From NCBI RefSeq assembly GCF_900083545.1, contig NZ_LT559262.1, forward strand, positions 2,692,301-2,756,300: 64,000 nucleotides of DNA, given 5' to 3'. The DNA comes from Alistipes provencensis. Its GTDB lineage: Bacteria; Bacteroidota; Bacteroidia; Bacteroidales; Rikenellaceae. Both the position numbers and the translations under genes were made by a program. The notes below the pieces were generated by a model. It saw only the letters and a program-made list of their open reading frames with translations, made no database searches and was not told where the DNA came from. Below are positions 1 to 10,500 of the stretch, piece by piece (position 1 is the first letter of the stretch; the number at the start of each line of letters is the position of its first letter).

Positions 1-1
1 T

Positions 2-961
2 TATATAGGTGTGGGGGCCGAGATGCTCCCCACGATCGAAGAGGTCTATGCCCGGGCCGAAATGATTATCAAGGTCAAGGAGCCCATCGCCCCCGAGTAC
101 AAGCTCATCCGCCGCGACCAGTTGGTCTTCACCTATTTCCATTTTGCCAGCAGCGAACCCCTCACGCGGGCGATGGTCGACAGCGGGGCGGTCTGCTGCG
201 CCTATGAGACCGTCGAACGCGCCGACCGTTCGCTGCCGCTGCTGATCCCGATGTCGGAGGTCGCGGGCCGCATGGCGGCGCAGGAGGGGCGTTATTTCCT
301 CGAAAAACCCCGCGGCGGCAAAGGCGTCCTGCTGGGCGGTGTCCCGGGTGTGAAACCCGCCAAGGTCTTCGTGATCGGTGCCGGGGTGGTCGGTACGGCC
401 GCTGCGCGCACGGCCGCCGGAACGGGCGCCGACGTCACGATCTGCGATATCTCGCTGCAACGGCTGACCTATCTGGCCGACGTGATGCCCAAGAACGTCA
501 AGACGCTGATGTCCTCCGAATACAACATCCGTCAGGAGCTCAAGCACGCCGATCTGGTGATCGGCTCGGTGCTGATTCCGGGCGCCAAAGCCCCGAAACT
601 CGTCACGCGCGACATGCTGAAAGATATGGAGCCCGGTACGGTGATGGTCGACGTGGCCATCGATCAGGGCGGCTGTTTCGAAACCTCGCGCCCCACCACG
701 CACGAAGACCCCGTCTACTATGTCGACGGGATGCTCCACTACTGCGTGGCCAATATTCCGGGCGCCGTGCCCCGCACTTCGACCCTCGCGCTCACCAACG
801 CCACGCTTCCTTATGCCATTCAACTGGCCGACAAAGGCTGGCGCCGCGCCGCGAAGGAGAATCCCGAGCTGGCACTGGGCCTGAACATCGTCGGCGGCCG
901 GGTGGTCTGCAAACCCGTGGCCGACGCTTGGGGGCTGCCTTACGAGCCGCTGGCGTTGTAA
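2..961 (+). CDS. ald: Alanine dehydrogenase, 5' end cut off by the window
   Basis: Alanine dehydrogenase interconverts L-alanine and pyruvate with NAD in the cytoplasm. The open frame runs in from base 2, before any start codon, and about 50 N-terminal residues of the usual ~370 are outside the window. The substrate-binding lysine lies in IIKVKEP and the catalytic histidine in TYFHFAS, near the visible N-terminus. The NAD-binding Rossmann motif [10 protein letters not shown] follows, and the C-terminal half matches the family to the stop codon. No neighbour shares its strand closely; a 447-bp gap follows. The assignment is firm; only the true start is unknown. Confidence 0.93.
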   Translation, partial: YIGVGAEMLPTIEEVYARAEMIIKVKEPIAPEYKLIRRDQLVFTYFHFASSEPLTRAMVDSGAVCCAYETVERADRSLPLLIPMSEVAGRMAAQEGRYFLEKPRGGKGVLLGGVPGVKPAKVFVIGAGVVGTAAARTAAGTGADVTICDISLQRLTYLADVMPKNVKTLMSSEYNIRQELKHADLVIGSVLIPGAKAPKLVTRDMLKDMEPGTVMVDVAIDQGGCFETSRPTTHEDPVYYVDGMLHYCVANIPGAVPRTSTLALTNATLPYAIQLADKGWRRAAKENPELALGLNIVGGRVVCKPVADAWGLPYEPLAL

Positions 962-1408
962 CGCCGTCGTTCTGCGATCCTTACTGCGGTCTTCCGGACC
1001 GTCGATAGTCCGGAAAGCCGCCGTAATGTCGTAAATCGTAAAATATTGCCCGAAAATTCGTCATCATTATTTTTGAAATTCTTGAATAATTTGTATATTT
1101 GCAAGTAAGCGAGTGGGTTACGACATTCGTTTTTGTTTCAAACCGTGTGAAAACGGGTTGAAATATCGCGTGATTCTTAGGAATACGGCGGATTTTCATT
1201 ACAGATCGTAACAAAAGGGTCCCGAAATCAAAGGACGTGTCCCGGGACTGACATGGCGGCAGGCAATTAGGTTCCTTATATTATATTAGGTACGAGGTTC
1301 GGCGGTGTTCGGGTGTTCCCGGATACAGGGTGCCGGGCGACGGTTTCCCGTATCGACTGAATATAGAGCGCTGCCTCAGAAACCGGGCGGCAATAAAAAA
1401 CAAGAGTC
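962..1408. other. Gap with one promoter and a long leader, no gene seen
   Basis: No supported coding region. It contains a small hairpin at about 995-1014 (CCGGAC/GTCCGG) without a T-run, a good promoter at 1072-1102, and about 300 bases of presumed 5' leader before the lipoprotein at 1409. Short open frames here have no family features. Confidence 0.6.
1072..1102 (+). promoter_or_regulatory. Bacteroidetes-type promoter for the first lipoprotein
   Basis: A TTTG -33 element at 1072-1075 and TATATTTGC at 1094-1102 are 18 bases apart, close to the normal Bacteroidetes spacing. It would start transcription near 1110, leaving a leader of about 300 bases before the ATG at 1409. Confidence 0.6.
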
Positions 1409-2859
1409 ATGAAACAAATCGCCAAGAACCTTTCCTTCGCAGGGATGTTGCTGCTCGTCGGCTTCTTTGCGTCGTGCAAGGACGATGAGGATCCCATCAA
1501 GGATCTGACTGTCAAAATTCCCCCCCCCTCGCGGGAGAATATGTCATTGAACAGGGGCAGAGTTTAGAAATCCCCTTTACGGTAGGTGAGGCGAAGAACG
1601 CCGAACTGACCGCCACGGCAACGCCCGACAAGACCGAATACACGGTCGCAGCGACTCTTTCCGCATCCGATCCCGGATCGGGAGTCATCACGGTAACGGC
1701 ACCCGATCTCATCCTTTCTCCCGTTACCGTCACCATCACCCTCAAGGTCGACGATTCCAAGACACAGCGTTCCGCAACCGGGACGGTGACCGTATCCTCG
1801 AAACTCATCGACGGATTCACCGAGATCACCACCCCCGCCAACTGCTATATAGCAGCTCCCGGAGCCCTTGTGAAATTCCCCGCAAATATCGGCAACACGA
1901 CCGAAAAAGCCGCTTTCAAGACGGCTGAACTCCTGTGGCAGGACGCCGCAGGACTGGTCGAACAACTCATAGCCGCCCCTGAAGAGAACTGCGTGTATGC
2001 AATTCTCAAATCAGGTGTGAGCGGTAACGCCGTCGTCGCCGTCAAGAACGCCGACGGAGCCGTCGTGTGGAGCTACCACCTCTGGGTGGCCGATTTCGAT
2101 CCCGATGCCAGCGTCATGACTTGGACCGATGCCGATGGCGGCGTCACCTATAAGATGATGGACCGCTATGTGGGTGCCGTCAGCAACCAGCCGGGCAGCG
2201 ATCTTTCCAACGGTCTGTTCTACCAGTGGGGCCGCAAGGACCCGTTCGGCACCTCGAACTACGAGGGCAAGCTGAAAGCCATGTACAATATGGCCGGCGA
2301 AGAGGTGACGCGCACGGTCGAGGCTTGCGCCGCCGAGGATAACATTCCCAATTCGATCGCCAATCCGCTGACCCATTATTCGGGTGTGAGCGGCGGCAAT
2401 TACAGTTGGCTCACGACCGTCAAGGCCAATATCGCCACCGACGCCATGAAGGACCTCTGGGGTGCCGAGTCGGGCACGCAGACCAAGTACGACCCGTGTC
2501 CGGCAGGCTGGCGCGTCGCTCCGCAGGCCGCTTGGAAATTCTATAACGATGCCGATGTGACCAAAGAGATCGTCTTTGCCGCCGGTGTCGAGTCGCCTGC
2601 GAACAAGGATCAGTTGGGACGCAATGTCTCGACCGACGGCACCACGAAATTCTATTTCCCCTCGCAGGGCGAGATCGCCCACGGCGGCGGCTACTCGAAC
2701 GGTATCGGTACGAACTGGCCCAGCGGCAAAGCATGGTCGTCGACGGTGGATGCGGCCTATTTCCGTTCGTTCGGAACGACGGTTTCGCCGACCTCGGTCA
2801 GCTACACGGGCGGATTCTCCCAAGGATACGAACTTCCCGTGCGCTGCGTGAAACTCTGA
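1409..2859 (+). CDS. FISUMP-like surface lipoprotein, out of frame at a C9 tract
   Basis: The ATG at 1409 begins a lipoprotein signal peptide (FFASC, lipid-attachment Cys23). The frame reaches a run of nine C at 1520-1528 and then stops about 16 codons later. Reading with one extra base from the tract gives an unbroken frame to 2859, with Ig-like beta segments and then a C-terminal domain with YQWGRKDPF, YDPCPAGWRV and PVRCVKL. That domain resembles FISUMP or fimbrial-tip-like Bacteroidetes surface proteins. The gene downstream at 2892 has the same C-terminal domain and is intact. The split most simply means an OFF state of a phase-variable gene; a miscounted homopolymer or a dead gene are the alternatives. 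Ligand unknown. Confidence 0.75.
1520..1528 (+). repeat. Poly-C tract (C9) inside the lipoprotein gene
   Basis: Nine consecutive C about 37 codons into the gene. Ten C (or seven) would join the signal peptide to the long downstream frame; nine does not. This is the usual arrangement for slipped-strand phase variation. Confidence 0.8.
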
Positions 2860-2891
2860 TCGGATTTCAAAATTTTTAAACCCTAATACAT

Positions 2892-4667
2892 ATGAATTTA
2901 ATCAACAAACTCGGCAAGAGTCTGCTTGCCGCATTGCTGCTGACGGGGGCCGCGACCATCGTGTCGTGCGGCTCGGACGATTCGGACGACGGTCCGAAGC
3001 TCGGGGAACTGAAAGCGATCTTTTCGTCGGATAATTTCTCGGTCGAGGCCGGCGGAACCGTCTCGCTGCCTTTTACCGTGACCGGAGTCGAGGGAGCCAC
3101 GCTCGCGCTGAGCGCCACGCCTTCCAATACGGCCGCCACGACAAGTGTCACCAGCGACGCCAACTATGCAGGATCGGTCGAATTCACGGCCCCAGCAATT
3201 ACCGACGGTGAAAAGATCACCGTGACGCTGACCGTTACCGATAGTAAGAATAACCGCACCACGACGGCCCAGACTTCGGTGACCGTGGGCGCTTCGGAGA
3301 AGCTCGCCGTTGCGCTGAGCGCCGACATCAAGTCGATGGCCACCAAACCCGGCGGCTCGTTCGAACTGCCGTTCACGGTGACGGGCATCGGTACGGCAAC
3401 GGTAGCCTCGGATGTGACCCTGACCGCTACGTCGGGCTGGAACGCCACCTGCGAGTGGGGTTCGGACAAGACCTCGGGCAAGATCAAGGTGACGGCCCCG
3501 GCTGCGCTCACCCCGACGCTTGCGCTGTCGATGACCATTTCCGACAACCATAACCGCACCGCGAAACTCGAGGCGACGCTGACGATCGTCGAGATATCGA
3601 CCGCCGCCAATGCCGCCAACTGTCACATCGTGGCCCCGGGCAGCACGCTGACCATCAAGGCTGTCGAAGGCAACTCGACGACCGAACTCAATTTCAACAA
3701 CGCCGCGCTCGTATGGCAGGATGCACAAGGCATGGTGAAGTCCGTTTCGGCGAACAGCTCCGAAAAGGTAGTGGTCGTCCAGCTCAACGCCGGAATCGTG
3801 GGTAACGCCGTCGTTGCCGCCAAACTCGACGATGTGATCGTCTGGAGCTGGCACGTCTGGGTCACCGACTACGATCCGATGAGCGATCCGTTCGTCTGGA
3901 CCGATAAATCGACGGGTACGAGCTATACCTTCATGGACCGGAACCTCGGTGCCAAAAATGCCAAGAAATACGATGCAGGTTCGCTCGGCCTGCTCTACCA
4001 GTGGGGCCGCAAGGACCCGTTCGTGGGTGCCGACGGTACGGAGTCTTCGGTTTATGTGCTCAAATACGACATCGACGGCAACCGTGTGCGCGAGGTCAGC
4101 GAGGAGCGTCCGACCTATCCGTCGAGCGATTACGAGAGCACCAATCTTCTGCTGTCGATCCAGAATCCCAACACATTCTATTCCGCACCCAGTTCGGCAT
4201 GGCCCGTCGTGGACTGGCTGACCGACGACGCACAGCGTCAGAACCACGATCTGTGGGGCGGCGTTTCGGGTTACAAGACCAAGTACGACCCGTGTCCCGA
4301 GGGCTGGAAGGTTCCCGAAGCGGGTGCTCCGTGGGGATTCCGTAAGGAGTACAAGAAAGCGGGCGCCCTCAATGACGGGCAGCCCTACGATTCGAGTTAT
4401 CCATGGTTCATCGAGTACGATGACGCTTATTGCATCGGCTTCCGCTACAAGCAGGCCGATTCGGGCAAGGAGTACTGGTTTCCCTTCACCGGCAAGAAGG
4501 ATTGCAACAAGGGAGATCTGAACGGTGTCGGCGGAGGTGCCAATTACAACACCGCTACATGTCAGAACACACTGGCTATCATGGAGATGCTCGCATGGGG
4601 CAATCCGGCGAGCGAGACGGGCCTCAACCGTCCGTACGGTTCTTCGGTACGTTGCATCAAGGAGTGA
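2892..4667 (+). CDS. FISUMP-like surface lipoprotein, intact paralogue
   Basis: A 591-residue lipoprotein with lipid-attachment Cys26 (ATIVSC). Two Ig- or BACON-like repeats lie at about residues 35-125 and 130-230. The C-terminal domain carries YQWGRKDPF, YDPCPEGWKV and SSVRCIKE, the same signature as the gene just upstream, so the two are tandem paralogues; this one has an extra repeat. It begins 32 bases after the upstream stop and probably shares its transcript. A terminator follows before the SusC gene. It is expected on the outer-membrane surface; the substrate or adhesion target cannot be told from sequence. Confidence 0.75.
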   Translation: MNLINKLGKSLLAALLLTGAATIVSCGSDDSDDGPKLGELKAIFSSDNFSVEAGGTVSLPFTVTGVEGATLALSATPSNTAATTSVTSDANYAGSVEFTAPAITDGEKITVTLTVTDSKNNRTTTAQTSVTVGASEKLAVALSADIKSMATKPGGSFELPFTVTGIGTATVASDVTLTATSGWNATCEWGSDKTSGKIKVTAPAALTPTLALSMTISDNHNRTAKLEATLTIVEISTAANAANCHIVAPGSTLTIKAVEGNSTTELNFNNAALVWQDAQGMVKSVSANSSEKVVVVQLNAGIVGNAVVAAKLDDVIVWSWHVWVTDYDPMSDPFVWTDKSTGTSYTFMDRNLGAKNAKKYDAGSLGLLYQWGRKDPFVGADGTESSVYVLKYDIDGNRVREVSEERPTYPSSDYESTNLLLSIQNPNTFYSAPSSAWPVVDWLTDDAQRQNHDLWGGVSGYKTKYDPCPEGWKVPEAGAPWGFRKEYKKAGALNDGQPYDSSYPWFIEYDDAYCIGFRYKQADSGKEYWFPFTGKKDCNKGDLNGVGGGANYNTATCQNTLAIMEMLAWGNPASETGLNRPYGSSVRCIKE

Positions 4668-4696
4668 TGACCGACCTGAAAGTGTAGAAATCTGAG

Positions 4697-4730
4697 GGGT
4701 TGCCGGCCTGAGTGGCGGGCAACCCTTTTT
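4697..4730 (+). terminator. Intrinsic terminator after the lipoprotein pair
   Basis: Stem GGGTTGCC (4697-4704) with GGCAACCC (4718-4725), then TTTTT. It lies 35 bases before the SusC start, so SusC is either read through or has its own promoter. Confidence 0.8.
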
Positions 4731-4764
4731 ACCAGCAATTCAAACCCGCTTAAAACAGCATGAA

Positions 4765-7700
4765 ATGAAGAGATTTCTGGCAACAGTCATAGCCTGTGTG
4801 GCGATCTGCGCCGTGCAGGCCCAGTCCCGCATGGTGCGGGGCACCGTGACCGATGCCGCCGACGGATCGCCTGTGGTGGGCGTTGCCGTCACGGTGGAGA
4901 ACGGGACCGCGGCTGCGGTCACCGGGCTCAAGGGCGACTATACGATCAGAGCTTCGCAGGGGCAGACGCTCGTTTTCTCGTTCTTGGGCATGACTACCCA
5001 GCGACACAAGGTCGGCGCGGCCGACGTGATCGATGTGAAGATGGCCGCCGACAACAAGGTGCTCGACGAGGTGATCGTCGTGGCTTACGGAACGACCAAA
5101 AAGGAGACGTTCACCGGCTCGGCCGAGATCGTCACGGCCGAGAAGCTCAAGGACCGTCCCGTGACCGATGTTACCAAGATGCTCGACGGACAGGTCGCAG
5201 GCGTCATGTCGACCTCGGGCGGCGGACAGCCGGGCAGCGGCGCCGAACTGCGCATCCGCGGTTTCGGGTCGATCAACGCTTCGAACTCCCCGCTGCTGGT
5301 GGTCGACGGCGTACCGTTCGACGGCGACCTGAATTCGATCAACAGCAGTGACATCGAGTCGATGTCGGTGCTCAAGGACGCTTCGGCGGGAGCCTTGTAC
5401 GGCGCCCGCGGAGCCAACGGCGTGATCCTGATCACGACCAAGCAGAACGCCGGACGGGGCGAATCGCTCAGCGTACACCTGAGCGCCAAGGTGGGCGTCA
5501 GCTCGCGGGCCATTCCCTCCTACAACACGATGTCGGCCCGCGAATATATGGAACACATGTACTTGGCCTGTTACAACGATCTGGTCTATACGGAGGGCTA
5601 CCTCCCGTCCGTAGCTGCGGGGATGACCGCCGACCGGCTTGCACGCCAGATACTCGGCACGGACAATATCTATAATGTTTACGACAAAGAGATCGGGCAG
5701 CTTTTCGACTCGAACGGCAAGATCGTGAAGGATGCCCGCCAGAAATATAACGAGAGCTGGCTCGACGAGGCCGAGGCCAAATGCCCGGTTCGTCAGGAGT
5801 ATCAGGTCTCGGTCAACGGTTCGGGCAAAAACAGCCGTTACCTCGCTTCGCTGAGCTACCTCAACGAGGAGGGTACGCTCAAGACCACGGGTTTCGAACG
5901 TTATACGGTGCGTGTCGGTGCGGATTTCTCGCCCAAAAAATGGCTCGATTTCGGTGCCAACGTCAACTATGCGCACACCGACAGCCAGTTCCTCGGCTCG
6001 GAGGGCACGGCCAACAACACCAATGTCTGGTATTCGGCCATGCTGATGGCCCCGATCTACCCGGTCTACAAGAAGAATCCCGACGGCAGCACCGTGTACG
6101 AGGATGACAAAAAGGTCTTCGACTACGGCTCGTCGCGTCCGGCCGGGGCGCAGAACAACCGCAACTCGGTGGCGACGCTTTTCGACGACGACTATTATAC
6201 GCTGACCGACAACGTCAGCACCCGCGCTTATGTGGGCTTCAACTGGAAAGGGCTGAAATTCACCTCCAATATCGGCGTGGACAACGTCAACGCCTACGAG
6301 ACGACCAACTACAATCCCTATTCGGGCAACGCCGCCGGCACGGGCCGTCTCACCAAGGAGAGCAGCCGCATGATGAGCTATACATGGAACCAGTTGGTGT
6401 CCTACAAGACGCAGATCGGCAGGCACAACATCGATGTCATGGCGGGCCACGAGTTCTACAACTACAACATGCGCTACATCATCGCCGAGCGCACCGGATT
6501 CCCCTTTGCCGACTACGACGATCTGGGCATGGGTTCGACACTTGCCGAGGCCAATTCGGCTTCCGACAACTATTCGATCAACTCCTACCTCTCCCGCGTC
6601 AATTACGACTTTTCCGACCGCTACTATTTTTCGGCGAGCTTTCGCATGGACGCCTCTTCGCGTTTCAAGAAGGAGAACCGCTGGGGAGCCTTCTGGTCGG
6701 TGGGCGCTTCGTGGCGCATCTCGCAGGAGAAATTCCTGAACGGCGTGAGCTGGATCGACAACATCACCCTCAAGGCCAGCTACGGCGTGCAGGGCAACGA
6801 CAACCTCGGCTCCTACTACGCATGGCAGTCGCTCTACGACATGAACTACCCGAATGCCAACCAGTCGGGTGCGGTCATCAACTCGATCGAGAACAAGGAC
6901 GTGACGTGGGAGAAAAACGGCAACCTGAACGTCGGCGTCGAATTCCGCCTGTTCGACCGCCTTACGGGTACCGTCGAATGGTACAACCGCAAGACCACCG
7001 ACCTGCTGCTGGAGTACCCGATGGCCATTTCGCTCGGCTTCCCGGGTTATTACGCCAATGTGGGCAGCATTGTCAACCGCGGTTTCGACATCACGCTGGG
7101 CGCCGACATCATTTCGACACGCGACTGGCGCTGGAACGTTACGGTGATGGGCTCCACGCTGAAGAACAAGGTCCTGAAGCTCACCGACAACGGCGAGGAC
7201 ATCGTCAACGGCGTCTACATCATCCGCGAGGGGCAGGAGATCAACACCTTCTATATGTCCAAGAGCGCGGGCGTCGACCCGACCACCGGCGAGCAGCTCT
7301 ACTGGGCCTATGAAAAGAACGCCGACGGCAGCATGAAGCCCGGCTCGGAGTACATGACCAACGACGCTACCGTGGCCGCCGGTTGCAAATACCTGCAGGG
7401 CAGCCGTATTCCCGACATCTACGGTTCGATCTCGTCGTCGCTGAAATTCCGCGGCTTCGATTTGGGGCTGCTGTTCACCTATTCGCTCGGGGGCAAGATC
7501 TACGACTCGATCTACAACGCCATGATGGAGCCGTCGTTCGTCGGGCAGACCTACCATCGCAACGCCCTGCGCACATGGACCGCCCCGGGGCAGAGGACCG
7601 ACGTGCCGCGCACGACGACCACCGCCTCGACGCAGATCACCGACCGCTACTTGGTCGACGCTTCGTACTTCGCCGTGAAGAACATTTCGCTGGGTTACAG

Positions 7701-7884
7701 CTTGCCGAAAGGAGTGCTGGGCAAGGTCGGCATCGAATCGCTGCGCGTCTACCTGTCCGCCGACAGCCCGTGGATCTTCACCCACCTGAAGGGTATGAAC
7801 CCGCAGGCCAGCTTCACGGGGTCGACCTCCTATTCCTATACGCCCAACCGCACGTTCACGCTGGGTGTGGACTTAAAATTCTAA
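4765..7884 (+). CDS. SusC/RagA-family TonB-dependent outer-membrane receptor
   Basis: A 1039-residue TonB-dependent transporter that moves a nutrient bound by its SusD partner across the outer membrane. A signal peptide ends near AVQAQS. A carboxypeptidase-regulatory-like beta domain (about 22-100) is followed by a TonB-box-like VIVVAYGTTKKE, the plug with LYGARGANGVILITTK, and a beta barrel ending in an aromatic residue (VDLKF). Length is normal and there is no homopolymer tract, unlike the SusC at 29070. It heads a SusC-SusD-lipoprotein unit; no glycoside hydrolase, sulfatase or protease adjoins it, so the substrate is open. Confidence 0.93.
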   Translation: MKRFLATVIACVAICAVQAQSRMVRGTVTDAADGSPVVGVAVTVENGTAAAVTGLKGDYTIRASQGQTLVFSFLGMTTQRHKVGAADVIDVKMAADNKVLDEVIVVAYGTTKKETFTGSAEIVTAEKLKDRPVTDVTKMLDGQVAGVMSTSGGGQPGSGAELRIRGFGSINASNSPLLVVDGVPFDGDLNSINSSDIESMSVLKDASAGALYGARGANGVILITTKQNAGRGESLSVHLSAKVGVSSRAIPSYNTMSAREYMEHMYLACYNDLVYTEGYLPSVAAGMTADRLARQILGTDNIYNVYDKEIGQLFDSNGKIVKDARQKYNESWLDEAEAKCPVRQEYQVSVNGSGKNSRYLASLSYLNEEGTLKTTGFERYTVRVGADFSPKKWLDFGANVNYAHTDSQFLGSEGTANNTNVWYSAMLMAPIYPVYKKNPDGSTVYEDDKKVFDYGSSRPAGAQNNRNSVATLFDDDYYTLTDNVSTRAYVGFNWKGLKFTSNIGVDNVNAYETTNYNPYSGNAAGTGRLTKESSRMMSYTWNQLVSYKTQIGRHNIDVMAGHEFYNYNMRYIIAERTGFPFADYDDLGMGSTLAEANSASDNYSINSYLSRVNYDFSDRYYFSASFRMDASSRFKKENRWGAFWSVGASWRISQEKFLNGVSWIDNITLKASYGVQGNDNLGSYYAWQSLYDMNYPNANQSGAVINSIENKDVTWEKNGNLNVGVEFRLFDRLTGTVEWYNRKTTDLLLEYPMAISLGFPGYYANVGSIVNRGFDITLGADIISTRDWRWNVTVMGSTLKNKVLKLTDNGEDIVNGVYIIREGQEINTFYMSKSAGVDPTTGEQLYWAYEKNADGSMKPGSEYMTNDATVAAGCKYLQGSRIPDIYGSISSSLKFRGFDLGLLFTYSLGGKIYDSIYNAMMEPSFVGQTYHRNALRTWTAPGQRTDVPRTTTTASTQITDRYLVDASYFAVKNISLGYSLPKGVLGKVGIESLRVYLSADSPWIFTHLKGMNPQASFTGSTSYSYTPNRTFTLGVDLKF

Positions 7885-7890
7885 ACCGCG

Positions 7891-9534
7891 ATGAAAAAAA
7901 TCAGATACATACTCCTTTGCCTCGTGGCCTGCGCCGGTCTGTCCGGCTGCGGCGACCTGATGGAGACCGATCCGTCGAACGAGGTGGACAAAAGTTTGAT
8001 CCTCAAGGATGTCAACGCCGTCAAGGTGGCCATGAACGGAGTCTACTCCACGATGTATAACCGCATCGACTTCGTGACGGCCAACGCCCACCAGTGCTTC
8101 GGCAACATGGCCGTGACGCTGTGCGCCGAGGTGATGGGCGACGACATGATCCAGACGGCGCAGGGTCCCGGATGGTTCTGGAAGGACTACAACTACGAGG
8201 CCCGTGTACGCTATACCAGCAAAATCTGGCGGAGTTACTTCACATGGAAATACTTTTACGAGATCATCAGCAACGTCAACTACATCCTTTCGGTCGAGCA
8301 TACCGCCACAGGGGATGAGAACGAACTGAAATGCGTCATGGCGCAGGCCTACGCCGCCCGGGCGTTCGCCTATTTCATGCTGATCCAGTCGTTCCAGCAG
8401 ACCTACAAGAAGCACGAGACGTGGCCCGGGGTACCCGTGTACACCGAACCCACGACCAGCGCATCGAAAGGCAAGGGACGCGGAACGGTGGAGCAGGTCT
8501 ACACGCAGATCAACGACGACCTGACGGCTGCCCTGACGCGTTTCGAGGAGTGCGGCATCGCGCAGGAGCACATTTCCAACCTCGACTACTACGCCACGAG
8601 TCTGCTCAAAGCCCGTGTCGCGCTGGTGCAGAACGACTGGCCGACGGCCGCCGAGGCCGCTGCCGAGGCGATGAAGAAACCGGGCCGTTCGCTGCTCAGC
8701 AGGACCGACGCCACGGTCATAAAGGGCACGTTCGACGACGCGACGAGGAACTGGACCACGGGCAAGACGCCGTTCAACTCCGTGGCCTCGAGCTCGGTGC
8801 TGTGGGGTGCGGAGATGCTCTCGGAACAGTCTACCGTCTATGCGTCGTTCTTCTCCAACATGGACGCCTGCACCGATGTCTACTATGCGGCCGAGACGCC
8901 CAAGTGCATCAGCAACTGGCTCTATGCCCAGATTCCCGACACCGATGTCCGCAAAGGGTGGTGGAACGGCAATATCGGCATTCCGGCCGAGGACTGGAGC
9001 TACGGCGCCAACATCAACTACAACCAGCACAAGTTCCAATGGGCCGACCAGAAGGCGCACAAGGGCGATTATATCTTCATGCGGCTGGAGGAGGCTTACC
9101 TCATCCGTGCCGAGGCGCTGTGCCGTATGGGTGCCGAATACGAGGACGAGGCCCGCAGCGCGCTGCTCGAACTGGGTTCGCGCCGCGACACGGAATATGC
9201 CAAGCGCATCGAGACGCTGACGGGCGGCACCCAGACCTTCGCCACGACGGGCGTCGTGAAGACCCTGCTCGACGAGATCATCCTCCAGCGCCGCATCGAG
9301 CTGTGGGGCGAAGCCGGGCGCATCTTCGACATCCTGCGTCTGGCGAAGGGGTGGACGCGCTATTGGGAGGTGAACGGTGAGAAGAGCAACCACACCAATT
9401 ACCTGAGCAAATATGCCGAGTACCTCAGTTTCCCGGCCGACTATCTCGAGTGCATCATGATGATCCCGCAGGCCGAGATCGACAACAACCCCAACATCAC
9501 GGCCGCCGATCAGAATCCCTATGTTCAATCCTAA
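7891..9534 (+). CDS. SusD/RagB-family nutrient-binding lipoprotein
   Basis: A 547-residue surface lipoprotein (GLSGC, lipid Cys20) that forms the lid of the upstream SusC barrel and binds its ligand. It begins 6 bases after the SusC stop. The fold is recognisable from the N-terminal MNGVYSTMYN segment, the TPR-like helices with AYAARAFAYF, the conserved EAYLIRAEALCR segment and the C-terminal IPQAEIDNNPN. Length and order are standard for a SusCD pair. Confidence 0.93.
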   Translation: MKKIRYILLCLVACAGLSGCGDLMETDPSNEVDKSLILKDVNAVKVAMNGVYSTMYNRIDFVTANAHQCFGNMAVTLCAEVMGDDMIQTAQGPGWFWKDYNYEARVRYTSKIWRSYFTWKYFYEIISNVNYILSVEHTATGDENELKCVMAQAYAARAFAYFMLIQSFQQTYKKHETWPGVPVYTEPTTSASKGKGRGTVEQVYTQINDDLTAALTRFEECGIAQEHISNLDYYATSLLKARVALVQNDWPTAAEAAAEAMKKPGRSLLSRTDATVIKGTFDDATRNWTTGKTPFNSVASSSVLWGAEMLSEQSTVYASFFSNMDACTDVYYAAETPKCISNWLYAQIPDTDVRKGWWNGNIGIPAEDWSYGANINYNQHKFQWADQKAHKGDYIFMRLEEAYLIRAEALCRMGAEYEDEARSALLELGSRRDTEYAKRIETLTGGTQTFATTGVVKTLLDEIILQRRIELWGEAGRIFDILRLAKGWTRYWEVNGEKSNHTNYLSKYAEYLSFPADYLECIMMIPQAEIDNNPNITAADQNPYVQS

Positions 9535-9547
9535 ATGCGTATAAGCG

Positions 9548-10453
9548 ATGAAATCATTCCATATGGTTGCGCTGCTTGCCGTCGCGGCGCTTGCCGCAGT
9601 GTCCGGATGCAGTGACGACGTGAAGAAAACGACCTATTCGGGCAGTTCGGGCTTCGGGTTTGCGGCTTCGGTGCTCAATGTGGAGGTCGGTTCGGCGAAT
9701 GCCAACCAGATTCTCGTGCCGATCTACCGCGGCACCGAGGACATGCAGGTCGCCGAGCTGCAATTCGAGTACGACATCTCCAAGGCGGGGGCTTCCGAAC
9801 CGTACTGGTCCGATGCCGATCCCGCGGGCATTTTCTCGCTGACCACCCAGCGGGTGATCTTCGCCGACGGGGCGAAGGTGGCCTATGCGCTGGTGCGTTT
9901 CACGAACCTCGACCTGCTGGGCATCACCACCAAATACAAGATGCGCCTGACGATCAAGGACTCCCTGAGCCCTTCGAAGCGCGATCAGGTGACGCTGTCC
10001 GTGAGCCGCCAGTTGACGTTCGATTATCTGGGCAAGTGCGATTACCACGATGCCTGCGTCTTCGACGGCATCTACAAGGCCGACATTTACCGGGCTCGGG
10101 AGGCGGAGATTTACCGCGTGATGGACCCCTATACCGAGGGGCTTATCAAGGAGGAGTATGCCGAGAACGGCTGGATGGGAACCCCGTCGGCCTATGTGCA
10201 GTTTGCCGTCGATGCCAACGGGCAGATCACTTACGAACCGTTCTGTACGGGCATGATGGTCAATGCGAAATATACGGCCTATGCCTATTATCCGGGTGAA
10301 TATATCTGGGGAAAGGATTTTTCGGATTACAACAAGGAAAATAAAAAGCTGTCGGACAAAGTGTTACAGCTTTATCCGGTCTACTGTCTGCCCGAATACC
10401 AATACGGATTTCTCAACGACGGAGCCTATCCGCTGACCGTTACATTGCCATAA
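9548..10453 (+). CDS. Lipoprotein in the SusE position
   Basis: A 301-residue lipoprotein (AVSGC, lipid Cys21) that starts 13 bases after SusD and probably closes the operon. The N-terminal ~140 residues look like one or two beta-sandwich domains; the rest, rich in Tyr and Asp, is not recognised. Third genes of SusCD units often encode accessory surface glycan- or peptide-binding lipoproteins, which is the likely role here. I cannot assign a family with confidence. Confidence 0.6.
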   Translation: MKSFHMVALLAVAALAAVSGCSDDVKKTTYSGSSGFGFAASVLNVEVGSANANQILVPIYRGTEDMQVAELQFEYDISKAGASEPYWSDADPAGIFSLTTQRVIFADGAKVAYALVRFTNLDLLGITTKYKMRLTIKDSLSPSKRDQVTLSVSRQLTFDYLGKCDYHDACVFDGIYKADIYRAREAEIYRVMDPYTEGLIKEEYAENGWMGTPSAYVQFAVDANGQITYEPFCTGMMVNAKYTAYAYYPGEYIWGKDFSDYNKENKKLSDKVLQLYPVYCLPEYQYGFLNDGAYPLTVTLP

Positions 10454-10500
10454 AGGAGCGGTAAATAAGCGATTTAGGCGATTATTTAAGAATTTTTATT

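Noticed and set aside
4750..7785. A 1011-residue minus-strand frame opposite the SusC gene
   Set aside because: Shadow of the real gene; low-complexity, Arg/Val/His-rich translation typical of GC-rich antisense frames.
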